This document shows positions 17,972 to 28,032 of a DNA stretch of 64,000 bases, one piece after another (position 1 is the first letter of the stretch; the number at the start of each line of letters is the position of its first letter). Both the position numbers and the translations under genes were made by a program. Source of the DNA: Hyphomonadaceae bacterium (GTDB taxonomy: Bacteria > Pseudomonadota > Alphaproteobacteria > Caulobacterales > Hyphomonadaceae); the NCBI GenBank assembly GCA_022844345.1, contig JALHLU010000009.1, forward strand, positions 164,199 through 228,198, in the 5' to 3' direction. A model generated the notes under the pieces. It was given only the letters and a program-made list of their open reading frames with translations, searched no databases and was not told the DNA's origin.

Positions 17972-20900
17972 ATGACCTTTAAAGTGCGCCTGCTGCTCGG
18001 AGCTGCCGCTCCGCTGGTGTTCACGCTGCCCGCCTTCGCCCAGGTGACAATCTCGACCGCGACGACGACACCGGTGCAGACCTCTACCGCCAACAGTGGG
18101 GCCGCATCGGACGTTGTGATTGCCTCGGGTGGCTCGATCACGCTGGACGAGCAGGATGGCTCAACCGCTGTCACTATCAACAGCAACAACACACTCACCA
18201 ACAACGGCCAGGTCAACATCACCGACTCCGACAATGCTGTCGGCGTGCGCATCGCTCCGGGCGTGACCGGCACTTATTCCGGCACAGGCGTCGTCAGCCT
18301 CACCGAAGACTATACCCGCACCGACACGGATAACGACAACGACCTGGACGGCCCTCTGGCGATCGGCACGGGGCGCGTCGGCATTCTGCTGGACAGCGGC
18401 GGCGCCTTCACTGGCAACATCCTTCTCGACCGCACATCAACGTCTGTGGGCGTCATCACGATTGAAGGCAACAACAGCGCTGGCGTCTCGCTGCGCTCTC
18501 AGCTGAACGGCAACTACACGCAGAATGGCAACCTCAGCGTCCTGGGTTCAAACTCGATCGGCCTCGACATCCGCGAAAACGTGACCGGCAATGTCGAAGT
18601 TGGCGGCTCGACCAGCGCCCAGGGCGAAGGCTCGATCGGCGTTCGCGTGCTTGGCGATGTCAGCGGCGAGTTCATGGTCGATGGCGCAGTGACCTCGACC
18701 GGCTTCACCAGTTCCGCCCTCAGCAACTACGAGGACCCAGACGACGCGGACGACAATGACACCGGCTCGGACGAACCCGCCGACCTTGACGCGGACGATT
18801 TGCTCGTCGGCGGCGCCGCCGTTGAGATTCGCGGCGACCTTACGCGCGGCCTGCTGATCAATGGCTTGGCGGTTGGCACGACCGATCCGACCGACGACAT
18901 CAAGGATGTGGTGCAGGATTTCAACGAAAACCGCTCTGCCGGCTCGATCGCTTCTTATGGTTCTGCACCGGCCCTTCTGGTTCAGTCGGCCGATGGCGCG
19001 ACGGGCGACACGATCGAACTCGGGCTTGTGCGCGAGACGATCTACGACTCACTGGACGACGATGACGACGACAACACGACCGAAGTGATCGGCGTGTTCA
19101 ACTACGACTATGGCTTCATGAACCGCGGAACGGTCCTCTCCATAGGCCTGAACTCCGGATTCTCATCGACCAGCGTCAAGATCGCGGGTTCGGCCGACGG
19201 CCAGCACGACACCAACATTGCCGGCGGGATTTTCAATGGCGGCACGATCTCGGCCCGCTCGTTTGAGGCGGACGCGATTGGCCTTCACATCGGATCGGGC
19301 GCTTCGACGCCGGTCCTCGTCAACACCGGCAGCATCCTCAGCACGTTGAATACCGAAACGAACCACACTGGCCAGGCCTTGCGTATTGACGCCGGCGCCA
19401 GTGTGCCCACCGTCAACAACAACGGCCTGATCCAGTCGAACGTGCGCGGCTATGACGGCAACCCAGTCGCGTTCCGGGACCTGTCCGGAACCGTCACAAC
19501 GTTCAACAACACCTCGCGCATCGCGGCCGGCTTCACGGACGATGACACCAGCGATGACATCACCAGCGGCGCCGGCCGCGCCATCGCGCTGGATCTGTCG
19601 CACAGCGCCAGCAACGTGACGCTCACGCAGTCTGATACAATCGATAATGCGCGCATCTTCGGCGACGTGCTGTTCGGGGTTGGCGACGACACGTTCAACA
19701 TGTTTTCGGGCGAGGTGGTCGGCGACGTCGAGTTCGGGACGGGTTCGGACACGTTCAATATCACCAGCGCGAGGATGTTCGGGGACGCCATTTTTGGTGG
19801 TTCGGCCGGAAACTTCACGATGTCAGGCGCCGAAATGGTCGGGAACCTGGACTTCGGAACTGCCGGCGGCACGATGTCCTTCCTCAGCGACTCGGCCTTC
19901 TTCGGCGACATCACGCGATCGGGCGCCGCCCCGCTGTCGATGATCGTCAACAACGCCGAAGTGAACAACTTCGCCGATGGAACGCTGACGCTGTCGTCCA
20001 TGTCGCTCGCGAATTCCGCGAAGATTGGCCTGGTGGTCGACAACGACCGCATCGCCGGCAACATTCCAATCTACAACATCACCGGAACGGCCGACATCGC
20101 TGCGAATACTGTGTTCACCCCCGTCTTCGCCCAGTTCATCTCCGATCCTTTCACACTGCGCGTCATCAACGCCGGCACGTTCAACCTCGGCGGGCCGCTC
20201 AGCGGCATGCTGAATGCTGATGGTCCCTATCTTTACAACATCAACCTGGTGCAACCGACAGCCAACGCGATCGACCTTCAGCTCAGCGTGAAGACATCGT
20301 CACAGCTAGGACTCAACAACCGCCAGGCCGGCGCATATGACGCCGTGATCGACCTGCTGGCCGAGGAAGATGATTTCGCCGTCGCGCTAACTACAATCGC
20401 CGGCTCGGACGAGTTCCTGCGCAGCTGGGGCGACCTCATGCCGGGTTCGGACGCCGCCGTCATGCGCGTCCTTGCCTCTAACGCTACGGCGGCCTTCGGC
20501 GCAACGGCGCACAGGCTCGATTTGATCACCAACAAGCCCGACGCCCCCGGCGGGGCATGGGCGGAAGAGTTCGGCGTTTTCCATCGCTCTGACGCCACCG
20601 CCGACTCTGTCGAAGTGTCGGGCGGCGGCTTCGGCGTCGCGGCCGGTGTAGACTTAATCTCCACGGGAACGGCTCTCATCGGCGTCTTCACGGCGCTCGA
20701 GTCGGTGGAGATGGAAGAAGAAGATCGCACCTTCGCTCCACTCAACGTGTCGCAGACCTCGATCGGCGCCTATGGCGGCTGGGGCGACGGCGCTCTAGCC
20801 GTAAACGGCGCAGCTTCGTTTGGCTGGGTGGACTTCACGTCCGACCGCCGTGTCGAAATCGGCGAACTGACGGATCGCTTCCGGGGCGAATGGTCGGGCC

Positions 20901-21391
20901 AGAGCTATACCGCTGCCGTCCGCGCCTCGTACAACATGCCGCTGGGCTGGTTCGATGCTCGTCCCTTCGTCGCCGCCGACTACATTGGCTTCGCCCAGGA
21001 CGGATACACCGAAACGGCCGACACGACGGATGCATTGGCGCTCGTAGCCAGCGACAGCGACGCCTCGCTGGCGACGGCTTCCTACGGCCTCATACTGGAA
21101 AGCGTCCTGGGCGCGGACGAGGCATTTGCCTTCCGTCCCCACCTGTCGCTGGGCTATCGCAGCATCCTCAACTGGGAATCAACGCCCGCGATGATGAATT
21201 TTGTCGGCAACACGTCTGGCACATCATTCGCGCTGGCTTCAGGCGTCGAGCCGGAAGATGCGCTGGTCGCAGGTCTCGGCCTCAACGTGGACAGCCAGTT
21301 CGTCAACATTCGCATCGGTTATGACGCCGAGGTGTCTGACAATTCGATGACGCATTACGGGTCAGTTACGCTACGGATGGCTTTCTGGTAG
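17972..21391 (+). CDS. type Va autotransporter with Asp-rich passenger
   Basis: This protein of about 1,139 residues has a signal peptide (MTFKVRLLLGAAAPLVFTLPAFAQ). A long repetitive beta-helix-like passenger is rich in Thr, Asn, Asp and Gly. A C-terminal beta-barrel begins near PGGAWAEEFGVFHRSD and ends in VTLRMAFW, the terminal aromatic residue typical of outer-membrane barrels. Three strongly acidic tracts interrupt the passenger (DTDNDNDLD; EDPDDADDNDTGSDEPADLDADD; LDDDDDDN). Repeated short units occur (FGDVLFGVGDDTFNMFSG, VEFGTGSDTFNITSA, AIFGGSAGNFTMSGA). It likely acts as a surface adhesin or structural protein. No protease triad is recognised. Confidence 0.88.
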   Translation: MTFKVRLLLGAAAPLVFTLPAFAQVTISTATTTPVQTSTANSGAASDVVIASGGSITLDEQDGSTAVTINSNNTLTNNGQVNITDSDNAVGVRIAPGVTGTYSGTGVVSLTEDYTRTDTDNDNDLDGPLAIGTGRVGILLDSGGAFTGNILLDRTSTSVGVITIEGNNSAGVSLRSQLNGNYTQNGNLSVLGSNSIGLDIRENVTGNVEVGGSTSAQGEGSIGVRVLGDVSGEFMVDGAVTSTGFTSSALSNYEDPDDADDNDTGSDEPADLDADDLLVGGAAVEIRGDLTRGLLINGLAVGTTDPTDDIKDVVQDFNENRSAGSIASYGSAPALLVQSADGATGDTIELGLVRETIYDSLDDDDDDNTTEVIGVFNYDYGFMNRGTVLSIGLNSGFSSTSVKIAGSADGQHDTNIAGGIFNGGTISARSFEADAIGLHIGSGASTPVLVNTGSILSTLNTETNHTGQALRIDAGASVPTVNNNGLIQSNVRGYDGNPVAFRDLSGTVTTFNNTSRIAAGFTDDDTSDDITSGAGRAIALDLSHSASNVTLTQSDTIDNARIFGDVLFGVGDDTFNMFSGEVVGDVEFGTGSDTFNITSARMFGDAIFGGSAGNFTMSGAEMVGNLDFGTAGGTMSFLSDSAFFGDITRSGAAPLSMIVNNAEVNNFADGTLTLSSMSLANSAKIGLVVDNDRIAGNIPIYNITGTADIAANTVFTPVFAQFISDPFTLRVINAGTFNLGGPLSGMLNADGPYLYNINLVQPTANAIDLQLSVKTSSQLGLNNRQAGAYDAVIDLLAEEDDFAVALTTIAGSDEFLRSWGDLMPGSDAAVMRVLASNATAAFGATAHRLDLITNKPDAPGGAWAEEFGVFHRSDATADSVEVSGGGFGVAAGVDLISTGTALIGVFTALESVEMEEEDRTFAPLNVSQTSIGAYGGWGDGALAVNGAASFGWVDFTSDRRVEIGELTDRFRGEWSGQSYTAAVRASYNMPLGWFDARPFVAADYIGFAQDGYTETADTTDALALVASDSDASLATASYGLILESVLGADEAFAFRPHLSLGYRSILNWESTPAMMNFVGNTSGTSFALASGVEPEDALVAGLGLNVDSQFVNIRIGYDAEVSDNSMTHYGSVTLRMAFW

Positions 21392-21486
21392 CGCGAAATA
21401 CAAGCTTCGCCATTCGAATGTGGTGAACGGCGTGACGGCTCGTGCGTTTCATGGCAGGGGTTCCCTCCCTGTCAGGCGCGCACGAC

Positions 21487-22707
21487 ATGTTCAAGAACCT
21501 TCATCGTATTGTCATTGCATCAATCGTGCTCGGCGCTTGCGCCACTGCGCCGCGGCTCGACAGCCCGCTTGCCTCGCCGCGTGGGGCATCGCCTACTGGC
21601 TTTCCCGCCAACGTCCGCACCGAAACCACCGATAGCGACTTCCTCAAGGAAAACGCTGTCGCCCGCTCCGTCGCCCTGGCCAAGGCGGCTGACCGCACCG
21701 TTGATGTGCTCGCCCTTTCCGGCGGCGGGGCAGGCGGCGCTTATGGCGCGGGCGTTCTCACCGGGCTCACAGCATCAGGCGCGCGGCCACGTTTCGAGGT
21801 TGTTACGGGCGTTTCCACTGGCGCGCTGATTGCGCCCTTCGCCTTCCTCGGCCCTGAATGGGATGGAAAGCTGCGCGAGGCCTACGGCGGCGGCGCGACT
21901 GGCGACCTGCTGCAATCGCGTGGCGTCGCCGCCCTCTGGGATGTTGGCGTGTTCGACGGCAAGCCGCTGCGCGATCTCGTCAACCGCTTTGTCACCGATG
22001 ATCTCGTCGCCGCTGTGGCGCAGGAATCCGCCTCCGGCCGTTTGCTCATCGTCGCCACCACCAATCTCGACCGCGAGGAGACGGTGATCTGGGACATGGG
22101 CGCCATCGCCATGCAGGGCGGTGACAAGGCTCGCGAACTGTTCAGAAACGTGCTGGTCGCCTCGGCCAGCGTCCCGGGCATCTTCCCCCCCGTAATGATC
22201 GAGGTCGAGAAGGACGGGCAGATCTATCAGGAAATGCACGTTGACGGCGGCGCTTCGACGCCCTTCTTCGTTGCGCCCGACGCCATCCGCGAGATCGACA
22301 ATCTGTCGAATAGCCCGCGCGGAGCAAACATCTACGTCATCGTCAACGGCCAGGCCGCCTCTGCCCCGCGCACGACGTCCAACAACACACTCGATATCGC
22401 GGCGCGCAGCTTCACCAGCGTACTCAACCACCTCACGCGCTCCTCCATTGCGCAGACGGAGGACTTCGCACGTGACACGGGCATGAACTTCCGCTTCACC
22501 GCTATCCCGACTGACGTGCAGTTCGGCGGGTCGCTGGATTTTGACAGCCCCGGCATGAGTGAGACTTTCAACTACGGTCAGCGCTGCGCCGCCGCCGGCC
22601 TCGTCTGGGTCACACAGGACCAGGCCAAGGCCCGGAATGGCAACGAGGAGGCCGAGCTCAAGTCCTTCGCTGAAGCCGGCTGCCCGCTCCTGCCGCCGAC
22701 GCCTTAG
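21487..22707 (+). CDS. patatin-like phospholipase, lipoprotein
   Basis: This protein of about 406 residues has a lipoprotein signal (MFKNLHRIVIASIVLGACATAP). The patatin core has an oxyanion loop SGGGAGGAYGAGVL, a nucleophile Ser in GVSTGAL (G-x-S-x-G), and the catalytic DGG in MHVDGGASTPFF. Together these form the Ser-Asp dyad of an acyl hydrolase acting on phospholipids, probably at the envelope. I took the ATG at 21487 because the signal peptide starts there; the frame is open to 21442. It stands alone between the autotransporter and gabD. Confidence 0.88.
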   Translation: MFKNLHRIVIASIVLGACATAPRLDSPLASPRGASPTGFPANVRTETTDSDFLKENAVARSVALAKAADRTVDVLALSGGGAGGAYGAGVLTGLTASGARPRFEVVTGVSTGALIAPFAFLGPEWDGKLREAYGGGATGDLLQSRGVAALWDVGVFDGKPLRDLVNRFVTDDLVAAVAQESASGRLLIVATTNLDREETVIWDMGAIAMQGGDKARELFRNVLVASASVPGIFPPVMIEVEKDGQIYQEMHVDGGASTPFFVAPDAIREIDNLSNSPRGANIYVIVNGQAASAPRTTSNNTLDIAARSFTSVLNHLTRSSIAQTEDFARDTGMNFRFTAIPTDVQFGGSLDFDSPGMSETFNYGQRCAAAGLVWVTQDQAKARNGNEEAELKSFAEAGCPLLPPTP

Positions 22708-22793
22708 AGTGTGCTCCAAAGGCCCCACTTAAGGCCCTTGCCCAGCGTGCCGCCACGCCCGATATCTCGTGCACCATCCAATGGAGAGACCCC

Positions 22794-24266
22794 ATGGGCG
22801 ACGGCGCAGTCAGCGAACTCAGCCGCATTGCGCTCCAGCGCGCTGACCTCTTCCGCCAACAGTGCTTCATCAACGGCAAGTGGACCGGTGACCCCACGCA
22901 TGCAGTCCACAACCCCGCCACGCGCGGTCTGATCGGCCACATCCCGAACCTCGGCCGCACCGAAGCAGAGGCTGCCGTCGCCGCGGCCGAAGCAGCGCTG
23001 CCCAAGTGGCGCGCGGAGCCGGCCGCCGCCCGCGCAAAAATCCTGCGTCGCTGGAACGAGCTGATGCTGAAACACCAGCAAGACCTCGCCCGCCTGATGA
23101 CAGCCGAGCAGGGCAAGCCTCTCGCCGAAGCCATGGGCGAGATCGCCTACGCCGGCTCCTTTCTCGAATGGTTCGGCGAGGAGGCCAAGCGCGTCTACGG
23201 CGACACGATCCCTGCCCCGTCCAGCGACCGTCGCATCATGGTGTTGAAGCAGCCCGTCGGCGTCGTCGGCGCGATCACGCCGTGGAACTTTCCAACCGCC
23301 ATGATCACCCGCAAGGTTGGCCCCGGCATCGCCGCCGGCTGCACCGTGGTGCTGAAGCCTTCCGAACTCACGCCCTATTCTGCGCTCGCTCTCGCCGTGC
23401 TGGCCGAAGAAGCTGGCCTGCCGCCCGGCGTGCTCAACATCGTCACGGGCGACGCCGAGCCTATTGGCCGTGTCCTCACCGAAGATCCCCGAATCTCCAA
23501 GTTCACTTTTACGGGCTCCACCCCCGTCGGCAAGAAACTCGCCGCCCAGTGCGCTGGAACCGTCAAGCGCGTCTCGCTCGAACTCGGCGGCAATGCTCCC
23601 TTCCTCGTGTTCGACGATGCAGACATCGAAGCCGCAGTCGCCGGCGCGATCATCTCGAAATTCCGCAACACCGGACAGACCTGCGTCTGCGCCAACCGCA
23701 TCTATGTGCAGGATGGCGTCTACGACCAGTTCGCCAGACTCCTGGCTGAAAAGGCCGCCGCCCTCGTTGCTGGCGATGGCCTGGCCGGCGTCACGCAACA
23801 AGGCCCGCTGATCAACGAGCGAGCGCTCCAGAAAGTCGAAGCCCACGTCGCCGACGCCCTCGGCCACGGCGCAAAGCTGCTCACCGGCGGCGCGCGCCAC
23901 GCCAACGCCGGCACATTCTATCAGCCCACCGTCCTGCGCGATGTCGCCGCCGATGCCCTTCTCACCCGGGAAGAAACCTTCGGCCCGGTCGCTGGCCTCG
24001 TCCGCTTCAAGACGGAAGAAGACGCCCTGCGCCTCGCCAACAACAGCCGCGCGGGCCTTGCCGCCTACGCCTTTACCCGCGATCTCGCCCGCTCCTGGCG
24101 CGTCAGCGAAGGCCTCGAATACGGGATGGTCGGCATGAACACCGGCCTCATCTCCACTGAGGTCTCGCCCTTCGGCGGCGTCAAGGAAAGCGGGATCGGC
24201 CGCGAAGGCTCGAAATACGGCCTCGACGAATTCCTGAACATCAAGGCTGTCTTCGTCCAGCTCTGA
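22794..24266 (+). CDS. gabD: succinate-semialdehyde dehydrogenase (NAD(P)+)
   Basis: This 490-residue aldehyde dehydrogenase has catalytic Glu263 in SLELGGNAPF and Cys297 in GQTCVCANR. The cofactor loop is FTGSTPVGKKLA. The C-terminal block GMNTGLISTEVSPFGGVKESGIGREGSKYGLDEFLNIK is characteristic of GabD-type succinate-semialdehyde dehydrogenases. The CVC pair next to the active site is also typical. It oxidises succinate semialdehyde to succinate in GABA catabolism. GGAGAG precedes the ATG. No gabT lies adjacent. Confidence 0.9.
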   Translation: MGDGAVSELSRIALQRADLFRQQCFINGKWTGDPTHAVHNPATRGLIGHIPNLGRTEAEAAVAAAEAALPKWRAEPAAARAKILRRWNELMLKHQQDLARLMTAEQGKPLAEAMGEIAYAGSFLEWFGEEAKRVYGDTIPAPSSDRRIMVLKQPVGVVGAITPWNFPTAMITRKVGPGIAAGCTVVLKPSELTPYSALALAVLAEEAGLPPGVLNIVTGDAEPIGRVLTEDPRISKFTFTGSTPVGKKLAAQCAGTVKRVSLELGGNAPFLVFDDADIEAAVAGAIISKFRNTGQTCVCANRIYVQDGVYDQFARLLAEKAAALVAGDGLAGVTQQGPLINERALQKVEAHVADALGHGAKLLTGGARHANAGTFYQPTVLRDVAADALLTREETFGPVAGLVRFKTEEDALRLANNSRAGLAAYAFTRDLARSWRVSEGLEYGMVGMNTGLISTEVSPFGGVKESGIGREGSKYGLDEFLNIKAVFVQL

Positions 24267-24268
24267 TT

Positions 24269-24289
24269 GGGGGCCGCCTGGCGGCTCCC
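24269..24289 (+). terminator. possible terminator hairpin after gabD
   Basis: GGGGGCCG and CGGCTCCC can pair 2 bp past the gabD stop, with a tight loop. No T-tract follows, so termination strength is doubtful. Confidence 0.3.
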
Positions 24290-24478
24290 TCGCCGTGCAA
24301 TTGAACGGGGCGCCATCTTGCGTCCCCGCAGGCTGATGCGTTGCGAAAGCAAAAAAGCCCCCTTTTCGGCCTGCGTTCAGCTGCCGTTGCTGCTGGGCTG
24401 ACTATTGAACATTGTCGCTGGCTGGCAGCCGTGGTTGATGCTGGCTAGGTGGCGTGGGGGGTCGAACGGGGGTTCGCG

Positions 24479-26005
24479 ATGACGCAGGAATGGCGATTTT
24501 CGAACGATGCGTGCGGCGTCTCGCACGAGGGCGACCAGCTGTGGCTATTCGACAAGAACGCCGTGGTCACCGGCGTGAAGGTCTTCGGCGCGGACGGCAA
24601 GGAACTGGCCGAGTTCGGACCGCTGGCGGAGGACCTCGAAATTCTCAATGCCAAATTCTCGCAGGGCGCCCAGCTGCCATTGCCCGCGACCTTTCAGGTC
24701 TGCCCTTACCGGCAGGGCAGTGAAATCTTCACGATGCTTCAGCCGCAGGACATCCTCAGCGCACCGGATTGGGATGGCGATGGACTACCCAGTCACGAAT
24801 TCGGACCTGGAACGCTCGTCCTCGACACAGAGAAGCGCAAGCAGCACACCATGCCGGCAGTCGACGCGCTGTGCTTCGTCGCCGGCAAGCCGAACGCGCT
24901 GTACCTGCTCGACTACCGGAATTCGTTCCTGTTCCGCTACAGCGCCACGACCGAGGACTGGATCGAGCACTACGACATCGTTCCCGACGTCCTGCATGAT
25001 CAGAACAAGAAGTGGGCCGACACCATCGTGGCCACCGCCGAGGGCATCGCCTACACTGGGCGTATGGGCCCGGTATGGGTCGATCTCCCGATACTCGGCG
25101 AAGCACGTTCCTCGACCTGCCCGGAGGCCGTCTGCGTTGGTCCGCCGGGCATCAGTCACTCACTTGATCGCGGGCGCGTGCGCATCGGGGCCGCTCTGAA
25201 ATCCGTCTTCTGGCCGATCCTGCACAAGGACAAGCTTTACCTGGCGCAGAAGTTTCCGACCGGGAGGGAATGGAAGAAGCTACCCGTCAAGCTCGAGGGC
25301 GAACTGCCGCAAACTCTCGAATTTTCACCGCCTGTGATTTCTGCCATCGGCAATCTCTGGATCTGCCGCGAAGGCGTCCTCATGCTGCCGCGCGGCGCGG
25401 CCGAGCCTGTGTACCGTGCCTGGCCGGACGGGCTGAAAGCGATCCCGCAGGGACGCCCGATCATCGACGACGCCAAGACCATGTGGATTCTCGCCGAAAC
25501 GCCCAACGGCAAGTACGCGCTCGTCCAGTTGCTCCATCACGGCTTCGCCCTCTGCAATCACATCGACAGCCCGTTCTTCTCGGCGGGGGAGCGCTGCTAT
25601 TCGGCGGACCAGGCTTTTACGCTGAACGACAGCGGCGTTCACCAGGATATTCGCGGCGAGCCGCTGCCCGCCATGCCGGGCTTCCGCGATCCATTCTTTT
25701 ATCCGGTCCAGACTTTCAAGCCGGCGACACGTGTGGATGATCCAACAGCGGCGGCAGGCGTCACGCTCGGCCTGCAGATCGATGACCTGCAGGCGCGAAT
25801 TCCCTTCCTGACCGGCGGCGCCGGACAGCCACAGCGCCCCACACGCCTCCTCATGCACATGCCCGGCGTACCGGTCATGGATCTGAAATCCGTGTTCGAC
25901 ATCAAGACTGCGGCCAGCCTGGCGACTTTCAGGTATAGGGACCGCCTGTACGTACATTCCCGCGAGAGGAACCAATGCTACAGCTGGCCCGTCTCCTTCT
26001 CCTGA
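24479..26005 (+). CDS. uncharacterised propeller-like protein, first gene of the tubulin-like operon
   Basis: This protein of about 508 residues has no signal peptide or TM helix and no family I recognise. Repeating beta-rich units containing aromatic pairs (DQLWLFDKNAVVTG, NALYLLDYRNSFLFRYS, GNLWICREGVLML, KTMWILAETPNGKYALVQL, RDRLYVHSRERNQCYSW) suggest a beta-propeller fold. The ATG at 24479 is preferred over the upstream in-frame GTG-rich start. It overlaps the vWA-like gene by 31 bp, so it belongs to the cluster. It may be a cytosolic scaffold or sensor; that role is only inferred from position. Confidence 0.6.
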   Translation: MTQEWRFSNDACGVSHEGDQLWLFDKNAVVTGVKVFGADGKELAEFGPLAEDLEILNAKFSQGAQLPLPATFQVCPYRQGSEIFTMLQPQDILSAPDWDGDGLPSHEFGPGTLVLDTEKRKQHTMPAVDALCFVAGKPNALYLLDYRNSFLFRYSATTEDWIEHYDIVPDVLHDQNKKWADTIVATAEGIAYTGRMGPVWVDLPILGEARSSTCPEAVCVGPPGISHSLDRGRVRIGAALKSVFWPILHKDKLYLAQKFPTGREWKKLPVKLEGELPQTLEFSPPVISAIGNLWICREGVLMLPRGAAEPVYRAWPDGLKAIPQGRPIIDDAKTMWILAETPNGKYALVQLLHHGFALCNHIDSPFFSAGERCYSADQAFTLNDSGVHQDIRGEPLPAMPGFRDPFFYPVQTFKPATRVDDPTAAAGVTLGLQIDDLQARIPFLTGGAGQPQRPTRLLMHMPGVPVMDLKSVFDIKTAASLATFRYRDRLYVHSRERNQCYSWPVSFS

Positions 26006-27444
26006 TCGTCTTCACATCGGCCGCAGGCTTGGGCGCAGCGTCTGCGCAGCAGCCCGTGAAGCAGGTCTATCTCATTCAGAACTCCGGCTGGATGGACGCA
26101 TTTTACAGTGACCCCACTTCGCAATTCCGCGCGGCCGTCGAATACGCCATCTCCAGCACGGCCGGCGCCAGCCCGATCGTCATCGCCAGCTTCAACCAGG
26201 GCGATCAGGTTCCCGGCGAGGCTTCTCCCCATCCGCTTTACGCCGGGCCATTCTCGCCACCTGCAGCCTCGGCCGCCCTCAAGCAACTCGCCGTGGCAAA
26301 AAAGGCCAACGGCGCGTGGGCCGACACGGACTTCGCCGGCGCGCTCCTCGGCGCAATCACGCGCCCGGATATGCTGGGCCAGCAGCCGGGGATCATCTGG
26401 ATCTTCACGAACAACATGAACTCGCCCGACAACTCGCAAGCGGTGCTCGACAACACGCTGGGCTTCTACCGCGAGCTTCAGACGAGTTCCGCCATCACCC
26501 GCATCGTGGCGTTCCCCGTACCAATGAAACTCGAGGGCGAGCGCTACTCAGCGGCTGGCTTCATCCTCTACGGCATCGCCTATGGCGAAGCCGCAGCGCA
26601 GGCTCTGGCGGCACATGTCGCGGAGGGCGCCCCGCTGCGCCGGGCCTACCCGGCGGCTCCCGGACTGCTCAAACCCCTCGACCGGCAGGCAGTGACACTG
26701 GAATTCGACGCGGCCCCGGTGAACGGAATTTCGGTCTATTCTCAGAATGGCGTTCTTTTCTTCAGTGGGCTCTCGGCAGAACAGCCATCCCCCGTGACGC
26801 TCATCGCCCGCGTCCGCAGCCTGCAGGATACCCTGGTGATCGAGCAAGCGACCGTCTCCGCGCGCTGGCTCTATGCCGGCACGGGCGATCGTCCGCCTCC
26901 GCCGGTCGTTGCCACAATCAGTCCGGCAGAGATCAAGGAACTCGGCGCCCGCCAACTCTCCGAGCCGCTTCAGATCACGGTCACCTTCCCGCCTGTCTCG
27001 GCAAGCGGCGTGATGGATGAGATCCAGCACATCGACGGCTTCATGGAGATCGACCTGACAGGCCTTCGCTACGGCCTCGATCCCGCCTTCGCCTCCAACG
27101 CCGCCCTCGTGTTCGGCGGACCCGAGATGGTCGAAGCGTCGGAACTTTTCAACGCACACAGGAATATCGATCAGGCGGCAACCAGTATTCCGATCCGGAT
27201 GACGGTCGAGTTCTCTCCCTGGCCACTCGCAATGCTTGCCGGGTCGATCATCGCTGGGTTGGCAGCACTCAGCGGGCTCGCCTGGTGGTTGTTCGCGTCG
27301 CGCACTCAGGCCGTGCTTGTCAACGGCGAGCGCATGAAGGTGCGGGTCTCGAGCTTCGGCAGCAAGACAGTGTTCGATGGCCTTGGCCGCCCGTGGAAAA
27401 TCAAGGGTGGCCTGTTTGGAGCAAGCGGGTCTTTGACCTCGTAG
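25975..27444 (+). CDS. secreted von Willebrand A-like protein with C-terminal TM anchor
   Basis: This 489-residue protein has a signal peptide (residues 1-24, ending ASAQQ). A vWA-like Rossmann domain spans about residues 28-180: a first strand KQVYLIQNSGWMD, then PIVIASFNQGD, a Thr/Asp region WADTDFAGALLGA and a strand GIIWIFTNNMNSPDN. The canonical D-x-S-x-S MIDAS is replaced by QNSGW, so metal binding is doubtful. A Pro-rich, beta-sandwich-like middle follows. One TM helix (about residues 407-431) leads to a short cytosolic tail of about 55 residues. AGAGGA lies 5 bp before the ATG. The topology is periplasmic sensor, TM, cytosolic tail. Confidence 0.65.
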   Translation: MLQLARLLLLIVFTSAAGLGAASAQQPVKQVYLIQNSGWMDAFYSDPTSQFRAAVEYAISSTAGASPIVIASFNQGDQVPGEASPHPLYAGPFSPPAASAALKQLAVAKKANGAWADTDFAGALLGAITRPDMLGQQPGIIWIFTNNMNSPDNSQAVLDNTLGFYRELQTSSAITRIVAFPVPMKLEGERYSAAGFILYGIAYGEAAAQALAAHVAEGAPLRRAYPAAPGLLKPLDRQAVTLEFDAAPVNGISVYSQNGVLFFSGLSAEQPSPVTLIARVRSLQDTLVIEQATVSARWLYAGTGDRPPPPVVATISPAEIKELGARQLSEPLQITVTFPPVSASGVMDEIQHIDGFMEIDLTGLRYGLDPAFASNAALVFGGPEMVEASELFNAHRNIDQAATSIPIRMTVEFSPWPLAMLAGSIIAGLAALSGLAWWLFASRTQAVLVNGERMKVRVSSFGSKTVFDGLGRPWKIKGGLFGASGSLTS

Positions 27445-27500
27445 GACACGACAGATAAGTATTCGGGTGGGCCAGAGCATTTAGGGGTGGTGGGAAAAAC

Positions 27501-27980
27501 ATGAACATACTGAGCAACCTGCTGGACATGATCCGCATCGGTCCCGGCCGTATTCAACAGCCGCCGGCCTTCCAGATTCCGGATCCATCGACGACGCCGC
27601 CAACGGCACCCGTCACCCCGCCGCCCGCTCAGGGCTCCATCTTCCCATCCTTCCCCACTGTAGGCAGCCCGAGCGGCTCGTTCACAGGGCAGGACTGGCT
27701 GATCCTGGCGGTTGTCCTGTTGGTCGTGGGTATTGGCTTCTTCTTTGTCCGCGGCGGCATCCAGAATGCACTTGTGCGCGGACGCGCCGCCCCGGCCGGG
27801 GCTCGCGCCGCCGGGTGGGCCTGGTGGATATTCGCCGTGGCCGCCTCGGGTGTCATCGCTGCCGGATTCGTCGGCGAGCAGTGGTCTAACATCCTGTTCG
27901 CAGCGATCGGCGGGTGCCTTGCACTTGTCCTCTTGCTTGTCGCTGTCTTCATGACGATCTCGGCTGCAACGAAACGCTGA
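27501..27980 (+). CDS. small proline-rich three-TM protein of the tubulin-like operon
   Basis: This 159-residue protein has a Pro-rich N-terminal segment (about residues 20-47, with PDPSTTPPTAPVTPPPAQ). Three TM helices follow: about 65-86 (WLILAVVLLVVGIGFFFV), 104-122 and 130-153. The family is unknown. It sits 56 bp after the vWA-like gene and about 50 bp before the tubulin-like gene, in the same orientation. The Pro-rich tail is a plausible ligand for the GYF_2-like domain encoded by the next gene; that link is inference. Confidence 0.6.
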   Translation: MNILSNLLDMIRIGPGRIQQPPAFQIPDPSTTPPTAPVTPPPAQGSIFPSFPTVGSPSGSFTGQDWLILAVVLLVVGIGFFFVRGGIQNALVRGRAAPAGARAAGWAWWIFAVAASGVIAAGFVGEQWSNILFAAIGGCLALVLLLVAVFMTISAATKR

Positions 27981-28032
27981 GCGCATCGTCGGCCCCCGGG
28001 CCGTCGCGAAGTGAAACTGAGGGGGTAAGGTG

